From CF-96 sp028287605 (lineage in GTDB: Bacteria; Chloroflexota; Dormibacteria; Aeolococcales; Aeolococcaceae), in assembly GCA_034666465.1 (NCBI GenBank), contig JAXDLT010000092.1, positions 1 through 7,372 of the forward strand: a DNA stretch of 7,372 nt, written 5' to 3'. Shown here piece after piece: positions 1 through 5,468 of the stretch (within the stretch, counting starts at the first letter, position 1; the number at the start of each line of letters is the position of its first letter). Made by a program: the position numbers and the translations under genes. A model generated the notes under the pieces. The model searched no databases and was not told where the DNA came from. It was given only the letters and a program-made list of their open reading frames with translations.

Positions 1-747
1 GAGCACCAGCCCCACGACGGTCAGCACCAGCAGGGCGACCACGGTGCGGGTCGCGCCGTCGAGCTCCGGCCGTCCGCGCAGCGCCACCGCCGGGCTCGGT
101 GAGAGGTCGCCGCCGGGAAACCAGTGGCGGCCGGCGGCGGCGGCCACCTGCACCCCGAGGGCGCCCAGGAAGAGCCCCAGCACGGTGTAGAAGAGGGGCA
201 GCACCGCCCCGGGCGTGGTCCAGTCGTACACCGCGAGGATGCCGCCCAGCACCAGGCCGACGGCGCAGGCCGCGAGGCAGATCACCACGAACCAGGTGAC
301 CAGCCCGAGCTTCGGCAGCCGGGCGGCCAGCCGCTCGTGGAGGGGCTCCGGCTGGACCGGCTCCTCCCGGAAGTAGCTGAAGTAGATGTCGGGAGTGGCA
401 GAGACGCCGGAGACGCGCATCTGCGTGCCGAGCGCGCTCTCCGGCGTCGCCTCGCCGGGGACGGCGGAGGAGATCAGCCCCGGCTGGGGGCCGGGGTAGA
501 GGCGCCGCTCCTCGCGGCGGCCGTCGGGGTACTCGAGGCGGAGCAGGCCGCAGCGCTCGCAGTGCCAGGCCTTGATGGGCAGGCCGCCGACGACGGGGCC
601 GTAGTACATGGTGGTGCGGCGCGGGCCCTCGGGCCCCCTGGCGCCCTGGTAGGGGGCGAACTCGTGGGCCATCACCCCCACCACGGGGGCGGGGTGGTCG
701 CACTCCTCCGGAGTGGGCGGCGACAGGGCGACCTCAGCCTGCGACAT
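1..747 (-). CDS. Hypothetical multi-pass membrane protein with cytosolic-type N-terminal domain and one CxxC pair (3'-truncated by window edge)
   Basis: I do not recognise this family. Reading from ATG at 747, 249 residues are visible and the frame is still open at base 1. Residues 1-145 are soluble and rich in Pro, Gly and Arg; they contain C16/H18 and a CxxC at C63-C66 (context WHCERCGLL), which could form a small metal-binding knuckle. Residues about 149-172 (starting VTWFVVICLAACAVGLVLGG) and 184-206 are hydrophobic membrane segments, and a third begins near 236 and runs off the edge. There is no signal peptide; the N-terminus is probably cytoplasmic (inference). The start is chosen because a TACAAT box lies 8 bases upstream and no Shine-Dalgarno is present. 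It follows gatD by 32 bases on the same strand, so read-through from that operon is also possible. The gene is supported by its long open frame, hydrophobicity pattern and plausible start; function is unknown. Confidence 0.8.
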   Translation of the reverse strand, partial: MSQAEVALSPPTPEECDHPAPVVGVMAHEFAPYQGARGPEGPRRTTMYYGPVVGGLPIKAWHCERCGLLRLEYPDGRREERRLYPGPQPGLISSAVPGEATPESALGTQMRVSGVSATPDIYFSYFREEPVQPEPLHERLAARLPKLGLVTWFVVICLAACAVGLVLGGILAVYDWTTPGAVLPLFYTVLGLFLGALGVQVAAAAGRHWFPGGDLSPSPAVALRGRPELDGATRTVVALLVLTVVGLVL

Positions 748-783
748 CGGAGGCGATTGTACCGGCCCCGAGGCGCGACTCAG
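748..783 (-). promoter_or_regulatory. Putative promoter for the membrane protein gene, placed for leaderless transcription
   Basis: On the minus strand a TACAAT (-10-like, 761 to 756) is followed by only 8 bases before the ATG at 747. Upstream, with a 16-base spacer, lies CTGAGT (783 to 778), which shares the TGA core of TTGACA and overlaps the gatD stop codon. No Shine-Dalgarno is visible before the ATG. A -10 this close to the start codon would place transcription initiation at or within a few bases of the ATG. This is a motif reading only. Confidence 0.45.
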
Positions 784-1577
784 GGGCGCGGGGCGCCGCG
801 GGGCCGCGCCACCGGTCGCCGCCCCCGCTCGGCGAGGGCGATCTCGGTGGCACGGGCGTGGGCGGCGGCCTCCAGCGCGTCGTCGAGCGGGGCCAGCTCG
901 GCGGGGGTGTCGCGCCCGTCGCGGTGGGCGAGGGCGGCGGCGAGCAGCCAGTCGGCGAGCGCCGGGTTCTTGGGGAGCAGCGAGCCGTGGAGGTAGGTGC
1001 CCACCACCCGGCCGGCGACCACGCCCTCGCCGCCGTCCTCGCCGTTGTTGCCGCCGCCGACGACCACCCGGCCGAGGGGGCGCAGCCCGGGGCCGAGGTG
1101 GGTCCGGCCGCCGTGGTTCTCGAAGCCCACCAGGGTGGGCTGGGTCAGCCCCATCGACGGCTCCGCCTCGATCAGCACGTTGCCGATCCAGCGGTCGTCG
1201 CCGGCACGGCTGCGCAGGTCGAGCAGGCCCAGGCCCTCGAGCACCCGGCCCTCGGCGTCGACGTAGTCGTGGCCGAGCAGCTGGTAGCCGCCGCAGACCG
1301 CGAGCACCGCCACCCCGGCGGTGACGGCGCGCTCCAGCGAGCCGCGCTTGTGCTCGGCGAAGTCGGCGAAGATGCCGCTCTGGTCGCGGTCCTGCCCGCC
1401 CCCCATGAAGAGGAGGTCGCAGGACTCGAGGTCGGCCGGGCCGGCCTCGACGGCCACCACCTCGACGTCGACCCCCCGCCACTCGGCGCGGCGGCGCAGG
1501 CTGCAGATGTTCCCGGTGTCGCCGTAGATGGTCATGGCGTGGGGATAGAGGTGGCCGAGTCGCAGCGGACGGCTCAT
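780..1577 (-). CDS. gatD: Lipid II isoglutaminyl synthase, glutamine amidotransferase subunit GatD
   Basis: GatD is the class I (CobB/CobQ-type) glutaminase partner of MurT. It hydrolyses glutamine and passes ammonia to MurT, which amidates the alpha-carboxyl of D-Glu in the lipid II stem peptide on the cytoplasmic face of the membrane. The 265-residue product is close to the usual size (about 240-250) with a short Arg/Pro-rich tail. It begins with the typical LGHLYPHAMTIYGDTGN segment. The nucleophile is C95 in AVCGGYQ, matching S. aureus C94. H197 in GTYLHGSLLPKNP matches the triad His (S. aureus H189), and R129 sits where the glutamine-binding Arg is expected. The Asp of the triad is known to come from MurT, which is encoded directly upstream with an ATGA overlap. 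A GGGAG lies 8 bases before the ATG. A cobyric acid synthase is ruled out by the short length, the partner gene and the characteristic N-terminus. Confidence 0.96.
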   Translation of the reverse strand: MSRPLRLGHLYPHAMTIYGDTGNICSLRRRAEWRGVDVEVVAVEAGPADLESCDLLFMGGGQDRDQSGIFADFAEHKRGSLERAVTAGVAVLAVCGGYQLLGHDYVDAEGRVLEGLGLLDLRSRAGDDRWIGNVLIEAEPSMGLTQPTLVGFENHGGRTHLGPGLRPLGRVVVGGGNNGEDGGEGVVAGRVVGTYLHGSLLPKNPALADWLLAAALAHRDGRDTPAELAPLDDALEAAAHARATEIALAERGRRPVARPRGAPRP

Positions 1578-2974
1578 CGCTCCCGCTCCCAGAACGCGCT
1601 GACCGCGCCCGCCCGCTGGGCGACGGCGCGGAGCTCGAGCATCGCCGTGTAGGTTGGGACCACCATCACCTCCTCGCCGGGCTCGCCGCGCGCCGCGACC
1701 AGGCGCAGCGCCGCCGCGGGGTCGGGCTCGACGGTCACCTGCCCGGCGGGGAGGCCGGCGTACTTGAGGCGCACCGCGAGGTCGTGGGCGCGCCGTCCCG
1801 AGGCGACCACGTGCGGCCGCAGCGGCGAGCGGGCGAGCCGCTCGAAGTCGACGTCCCACAGCCAGGAGACGTCGCGACCGTCGGCGACCAGGTCGTTGAT
1901 CGCGATCAGGTAGGTGCGCGCGTGGCCGAGCTCGTCGGCGGTGCGCAGCACGACGTCGAGCCCGGCGGGGTTCTTGGCGAGGAGGATGCGCAGCTCGCGG
2001 CCGTGCAGCCGCAGCCGCTCCATCCGGCCGAAGCGGGGGCGGAAGCCCGCGACCGCCGCGGCCACGGTGGCGGGGGCGACCCCCAGGCTGGTGGCCGCGG
2101 CGTGGGCGGCGACCAGGTTGTAGGCGTTGTAGACGCCGCCCACCGCGGCGCACAGCTCGGTGCCGTCGTCGAGCTCGAGGCGCTGGCCGTCGAGCCCGGT
2201 CGCGGCAATCCGCCGCACCGCCACCGCCGGCCGGGGCCGCGCGAAGTCGCAGCGGGTGCAGCGGTAGCTGCCACAGTGGGCCAGGACCACCCGGTCGAAG
2301 CGCAGCGGGGCGCCGCAGCGCGGGCAGGTGCGGGCGTCGGCGGCGTGGGGCACGCCGTCGAGGAGCTGGTCGTCGGCGTCGATGCCCACGTACACCACCC
2401 CGGGCAGCCCCTCGCACTGCGCCACCACCAGCGGGTCGTCGGCGTTGGCGACGATCTGCGCCCCCGGGGGCAGGCGGCGCAGACCCTCGCCGATGCGCCG
2501 CGCCGTGGTCGCCAGCTCGCCGGAGCGGTCGAGCTGGTCGCGGAGCAGGTTGAGGACCACCACCAGCCGGGGACGCAGCTCGATCACGGCACGCTCCAGG
2601 GAGAGCTCGTCGACCTCGAAGACGGCCCGGTCGGTGCGGGCGCCGCCGAGGGGGCGGGCCCCGGCCACCGCCGCCGCCACCAGGCCGAAGACCAGGTTGG
2701 CGCCGCTGGCGTTGGTGAGCACGCGCTCGCCGGCGGCCTCGAGCACCGCGGCGATCAGCCCGGTGGTGGTGGTCTTGCCGTTGGTGCCGGTGACCAGCAC
2801 GCTGCCGCGGGGAAGGGTCGCGCCGAGCTTGGCGAGCACCCCCGGGTCGATGGCGAGGGCGACGTCGCCGGGGATGGTCGTCCCCCCGCCCCGACCCAGC
2901 CCGCGGCTCGCGGTGGCGGCGAGCTTGCCGGCGAGGACGGCGGCGCCGAGGCGCGCGTCCGGCCTCGTCCTCAT
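1574..2974 (-). CDS. murT: Lipid II isoglutaminyl synthase, Mur-ligase-like subunit MurT
   Basis: MurT activates the D-Glu carboxylate of lipid II with ATP and uses ammonia from GatD to make D-isoglutamine. The 466-residue product shows the family architecture in order: a Mur-ligase middle domain with P-loop GTNGKTTT at 63-70; a zinc ribbon inserted in that domain with C217-x2-C220 and C239-x2-C242 (an additional C234 lies nearby); the NAYN segment at 283-286; and the C-terminal domain (DUF1727) with the DGRDVSWLWD stretch at 365-374. In S. aureus MurT an Asp of the C-terminal domain (D349) completes the GatD catalytic triad; D368 or a neighbour in this stretch is the likely equivalent. Length is slightly above S. 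aureus MurT (437). The start ATG overlaps the ispE stop (ATGA), with GGAGG 4 bases upstream. MurC/D/E/F are excluded by the zinc ribbon, the DUF1727 motifs and the following gatD. Confidence 0.97.
   Translation of the reverse strand: MRTRPDARLGAAVLAGKLAATASRGLGRGGGTTIPGDVALAIDPGVLAKLGATLPRGSVLVTGTNGKTTTTGLIAAVLEAAGERVLTNASGANLVFGLVAAAVAGARPLGGARTDRAVFEVDELSLERAVIELRPRLVVVLNLLRDQLDRSGELATTARRIGEGLRRLPPGAQIVANADDPLVVAQCEGLPGVVYVGIDADDQLLDGVPHAADARTCPRCGAPLRFDRVVLAHCGSYRCTRCDFARPRPAVAVRRIAATGLDGQRLELDDGTELCAAVGGVYNAYNLVAAHAAATSLGVAPATVAAAVAGFRPRFGRMERLRLHGRELRILLAKNPAGLDVVLRTADELGHARTYLIAINDLVADGRDVSWLWDVDFERLARSPLRPHVVASGRRAHDLAVRLKYAGLPAGQVTVEPDPAAALRLVAARGEPGEEVMVVPTYTAMLELRAVAQRAGAVSAFWERER
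1580..1590 (-). promoter_or_regulatory. Ribosome binding site of gatD inside murT
   Basis: Two tandem GGGAG copies (1590-1586 and 1584-1580, minus strand) precede the gatD ATG at 1577. The upstream copy has the better spacing of 8 bases. They lie in the last codons of murT, next to the ATGA overlap, so gatD could be translated both by re-initiation and by fresh ribosome binding. Confidence 0.5.
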
Positions 2975-3858
2975 GCGGCCTCCGGCGCGGCGTGGGCGGC
3001 CACGGTGCGGCAGCCGCGCGCGGCGAACCCGGCGGCGGCGGCGGCGGCGGCGAGCGCGGCCGCGGCACCGGCCGAGCCGGCCAGGGCGAAGGCGGCGCCG
3101 CCGGTGCCGGTCAGGTGCCAGTCGCCGCCCACCAGGGCGCGCAGCCGGCCGAGCCGCTCACCGAGGGGCGAGGTGGCGCGGCAGGCGGCGGGCTCGAGGG
3201 CGCTGCCGCAGTCGCCGGCGGCCGGGGGCAGCCCGGCGGCGAGCCGCTCGGCCACCCGGGCGGCGCGGCCGTCGCCGCGGCGCTCGGCGTCGTCGAGGGC
3301 GGCGTAGGCGGCCGCCGTCGACGAGGCGCCGGCGACGGCGACGGCGAGGTGCAGGGAGGGGCAGGGCAGCCGCTGCAGCCGCTCCCCCCGGCCGGTGGCG
3401 AGCACCGCCCCCCCGGCCAGCGCGGCGGGGACGTCGCTGCCCAGGCCGGCGGCGGCGGCGGCGAGCGCGGCCCCGGGCAGCGCCCTCCCGCGCCGGCGGA
3501 GCAGCGCGGCGCCCGCGCGGAGCACCGCGGCGGCGTCCGCCGAGCCGCCGCCCATCCCCGCGGCGACGGGCAGCCGCTTGTCCAGCCAGAGCTCCGCGTC
3601 GAGGCCGCCGCCGGCGAGCCGCAGCAGGGCGGCCGCGGCGCGGACCGCCAGGTTGTCCGGACCCCGGGGCACCCCCTCCGCGGCCGGGCCGCCCAGGCGC
3701 AGCCGGACCTCGCCCGACCCGGTGGGCAGCCGCAGCCCGACCAGGTCGTGCCAGTCGAGGGCGACGATCACGGTGGCGACGTCGTGGTAGCCGTCGGCGC
3801 GGCGGCCGGTGACCTCGAGGGCGAGGTTGACCTTGGCGGCCGCGGGCAGGACGATCAC
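2971..3858 (-). CDS. ispE: 4-diphosphocytidyl-2-C-methyl-D-erythritol kinase IspE
   Basis: IspE is a cytosolic GHMP-family kinase that phosphorylates the 2-hydroxyl of CDP-methylerythritol with ATP in the MEP pathway to IPP and DMAPP. The product is 295 residues, normal for the family (about 280-300). The N-terminal substrate motif PAAAKVNLALEVTGRRADGY is present, with the catalytic Lys at K9. The GHMP ATP-binding loop is PVAAGMGGGSADAA (residues 97-110), the catalytic Asp is D142 in LGSDVPAALAGG, and the third GHMP motif is LTGTGGAAFAL near 249-259. The GTG at 3858 is chosen because it places the PAxAKxNL motif right at the N-terminus as in homologues; no Shine-Dalgarno is evident. The C-terminus is alanine-rich and includes a seven-Ala run encoded by a pure GCC repeat. 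It is the first gene of the ispE-murT-gatD operon and is divergent from rpsT. Confidence 0.95.
   Translation of the reverse strand: MIVLPAAAKVNLALEVTGRRADGYHDVATVIVALDWHDLVGLRLPTGSGEVRLRLGGPAAEGVPRGPDNLAVRAAAALLRLAGGGLDAELWLDKRLPVAAGMGGGSADAAAVLRAGAALLRRRGRALPGAALAAAAAGLGSDVPAALAGGAVLATGRGERLQRLPCPSLHLAVAVAGASSTAAAYAALDDAERRGDGRAARVAERLAAGLPPAAGDCGSALEPAACRATSPLGERLGRLRALVGGDWHLTGTGGAAFALAGSAGAAAALAAAAAAAGFAARGCRTVAAHAAPEAA
2979..2983 (-). promoter_or_regulatory. Ribosome binding site of murT inside ispE
   Basis: GGAGG on the minus strand, 4 bases before the murT ATG at 2974. It lies in the last codons of ispE and supports the chosen start. Confidence 0.6.
3031..3051. repeat. Trinucleotide microsatellite (GGC)7 in the 3' end of ispE
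   Basis: Seven uninterrupted GGC units on the plus strand, read as GCC (Ala) codons in ispE, giving residues A270-A276. Slippage by whole units would only change the Ala run length; slippage by single bases would disrupt the ispE-murT overlap. It is probably just a product of extreme GC content and alanine richness. Confidence 0.85.
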
Positions 3859-3906
3859 GCCCGCGACGGTAGCGGGAGTGGGGCCGCGGGCGTGTCGCGG
3901 TACCCC

Positions 3907-3915
3907 TGCTATACT
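3907..3915 (+). promoter_or_regulatory. Extended -10 promoter of rpsT
   Basis: TGCTATACT is an extended -10 element (TGn followed by TATACT at 3910-3915), one base off the TATAAT consensus and conspicuous in this GC-rich DNA. No good TTGACA-like -35 is found at 16-18 bases upstream, which is common for extended -10 promoters. Transcription would start near 3922 and give a leader of about 46 bases before the rpsT GTG. Motif-based call. Confidence 0.6.
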
Positions 3916-3958
3916 CCCGCCGCCGGTCGCGCACCTGCCGATGCGCGCCCTGACCATG

Positions 3959-3963
3959 AGGAG
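3959..3963 (+). promoter_or_regulatory. Ribosome binding site of rpsT
   Basis: AGGAG lies 4 bases before the GTG at 3968. In-frame ATGs at 3941 and 3956 have no Shine-Dalgarno and would add residues ahead of the conserved S20 N-terminus, so this site helps decide for the GTG. Confidence 0.55.
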
Positions 3964-3967
3964 TCCC

Positions 3968-4426
3968 GTGGCCAATTCCGCCTCCGCTCGCAAGCGGATC
4001 CGTTCCAACGAGCGCAAGCACGTCCGCAACCGGGCGGTCCGCTCCGCGGTTCGCACCAGCATCACCAAGGCACGCCGTGCCCTGTTCGGCACCCTCCCCG
4101 TGGCCGACACGCAGGAGCAGGTGCTGGCCGCGGTCCGCGCCCTCGACCGCGCCGCGGAGAAGGGCATCCTCCATCGCAACAACGCCGCCCGGCGCAAGTC
4201 GCGGCTGATGGCCATGGCCCACAAGCTCGCCACCGCGGCCGCCGCCGGCGACGAGGCCGCCGCCCGCACCACCGCCATCGGCGGTGAGAAGGGACGGTCG
4301 CGCGCCCGGGGCAAGGCCGGGTCCAAGCCGGCCACGAGCAGGACCGCCGCGGCCAGGGCGGCCGCCGCGAAGACGCCGGCACGCTCGGGCACCCGCCCGA
4401 CCGGGAGCAGGACCACCAAGTCCTGA
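3968..4426 (+). CDS. rpsT: Small ribosomal subunit protein S20 (bS20) with long basic C-terminal tail
   Basis: S20 is a primary 16S rRNA-binding protein of the 30S subunit, built as a three-helix bundle. From GTG at 3968 the product is 152 residues. Residues 1-90 match the family: the MANSASARKRIRSNERKHVR start, the Arg/Lys-rich first helix, and the HRNNAARRKSRLMAMAHKL block at 69-87. S20 is usually about 85-90 residues, so residues about 94-152 are an extra tail rich in Ala, Arg, Lys, Ser, Thr and Gly with no predicted fold, ending TGSRTTKS. The GTG start gives the canonical MANS N-terminus and has AGGAG just upstream. It is divergent from ispE and convergent with holA; holA-rpsT adjacency also occurs in Bacillus. 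It probably forms a single-gene transcript from the extended -10 promoter upstream. Confidence 0.96.
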   Translation: MANSASARKRIRSNERKHVRNRAVRSAVRTSITKARRALFGTLPVADTQEQVLAAVRALDRAAEKGILHRNNAARRKSRLMAMAHKLATAAAAGDEAAARTTAIGGEKGRSRARGKAGSKPATSRTAAARAAAAKTPARSGTRPTGSRTTKS

Positions 4427-4438
4427 GCGGCCGGCGCG

Positions 4439-4462
4439 CGGGCCGGTGGTGAGCCCGGCCCG
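4439..4462. terminator. GC-rich hairpin between convergent rpsT and holA, possible bidirectional terminator
   Basis: A perfect 8-bp inverted repeat (CGGGCCGG at 4439-4446 and CCGGCCCG at 4455-4462) with an 8-base loop fills the 40-base gap between the rpsT stop and the holA stop. Neither side is followed by a T-tract, so it is not a classical intrinsic terminator, though its position between two gene ends suggests a role in transcript ending or mRNA 3'-end stability. In DNA this GC-rich such stems also arise by chance. Confidence 0.4.
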
Positions 4463-4466
4463 GGGG

Positions 4467-5468
4467 TCACCGCCGCCCGCCCGCGGCGAGCGCTCCGCCG
4501 GCGCGCAGGGCGAAGCTGCGCAGCCCCGAGGCGTCGTCCAGCTCGCCCGCCTTCACCCCCGCGTCGAGGCGCTGCAGCTGGCGCAGCCAGTCGACCAGCA
4601 GCTCCGGGCTCACCCGTCCCGCCCAGCGCACCAGCCGCTCGGCGCGCCAGGGGGGCAGGCCGAGCCGGCCCGCCACCGCCGCGGCGCCTCCGCCGCCGGC
4701 GAGCACCTCGGCGGCCGCCAGCACATCGCGGAGCTGGCCCGCGACCACCGAGAGCAGGTACAGGGGTGAGACCCCGTCCTCGATCAGCGCATCGACCGCG
4801 GCGGCGCCACGGACGTGGGGCGGGGTCAGCAGCCGGTCGACGATGTCCCAGGCGGCGAGCTGCTCGAGACCGCCGGCCAGGATGCGGACCTGGTCGAGGG
4901 TGGGGACGGCCCCGCCCCCGGAGTGGGCGGCGAGCTTGTCGAGCTCGTTCTCCATGCGGCCGAGGTCGGCGCCGACCACCAGCAGGAGGTGGTCGACGGC
5001 CCCTCGGGGCAGGCGCAGGCGCCGCTCGGCCACCCGGCGCTCGACCCAGGCGCGCAGCTCGCGGCCGCGCGGCGGTGGATGCTCGGAGATCCGCCCCCGC
5101 AGCCGCTGCACCGCCTTGAGGACCGGGTTGGCGGCGCTGACCTTCGTGTGCGAGACCAGGCAGACCGAGGTGCTCGGCGCCCGGGTCTCCAGCGCGGCGG
5201 CAAGCGCCTCGGCGCTGTCGGCGCCGCGCCGCGGCCGCTCCGAGAGCTGGGGAGGGTCGCGGACCAGCAGGTGGCGGCGGGCGTCGAGGAAGGGCACCTC
5301 GATGAGGCTCCGGCGCAGCCCGTCGAGGCGCGACGGGGCGTCGAGCACCTCGACGCTGAAGTCGCTGGCGCTGGCGGCGCGCGCGGCGGCCAGCCAGGCG
5401 CGGGCCTCGCGGTCGACGAGGAAGCGCTCCTCGCCGTGGATCAGCAGCAGCTCGGCGGGCGCGGTCAT
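4467..5468 (-). CDS. holA: DNA polymerase III subunit delta (clamp loader)
   Basis: HolA is the delta subunit of the gamma/tau clamp-loader complex and opens the beta sliding clamp for loading at primed sites. The product is 333 residues, typical for the family (about 330-345). The N-terminal AELLLIHGEERFLVDREA matches the family's YGED-FL--EA pattern. The middle region carries HTKVSAANPVLKAVQRL (107-123), equivalent to the K-x-NxLxK segment. The lid/helical region has VVGADLGRMENELDKLA (164-180), a strong delta signature. The C-terminal collar domain contains PLYLLSVVAGQLRDVL (235-250) and a conserved KAGELD near 306-311. The ATG overlaps the recQ stop (ATGA) and no clear Shine-Dalgarno is visible, so translation likely depends on coupling to recQ. 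Sequence divergence is typical of this poorly conserved family. Confidence 0.93.
   Translation of the reverse strand: MTAPAELLLIHGEERFLVDREARAWLAAARAASASDFSVEVLDAPSRLDGLRRSLIEVPFLDARRHLLVRDPPQLSERPRRGADSAEALAAALETRAPSTSVCLVSHTKVSAANPVLKAVQRLRGRISEHPPPRGRELRAWVERRVAERRLRLPRGAVDHLLLVVGADLGRMENELDKLAAHSGGGAVPTLDQVRILAGGLEQLAAWDIVDRLLTPPHVRGAAAVDALIEDGVSPLYLLSVVAGQLRDVLAAAEVLAGGGGAAAVAGRLGLPPWRAERLVRWAGRVSPELLVDWLRQLQRLDAGVKAGELDDASGLRSFALRAGGALAAGGRR

Noticed and set aside
124..1652. Plus-strand open frames opposite gatD and the membrane protein gene (290, 203 and 264 codons)
   Set aside because: Antisense shadows of the minus-strand genes, with no recognisable motif or ribosome site.
1578..3068. 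762-codon minus-strand frame as a GatD fusion protein
   Set aside because: Only the part from 1577 downward is GatD. The upstream part is a shifted frame of murT and ispE with Arg/Pro-rich nonsense, and the ATGA overlap explains the arrangement.
1784..3812. Long plus-strand open frames (507 and 494 codons) opposite murT and ispE
   Set aside because: They are antisense to genes with unmistakable family motifs. Their products are low-complexity Arg/Ala/Gly/Pro strings expected when GC-rich codons are read in the wrong frame.
3941..3958. In-frame ATG codons at 3941 and 3956 as rpsT starts
   Set aside because: No Shine-Dalgarno precedes them, and they would add residues before the conserved MANS start of S20. 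The GTG at 3968 with AGGAG upstream fits better.
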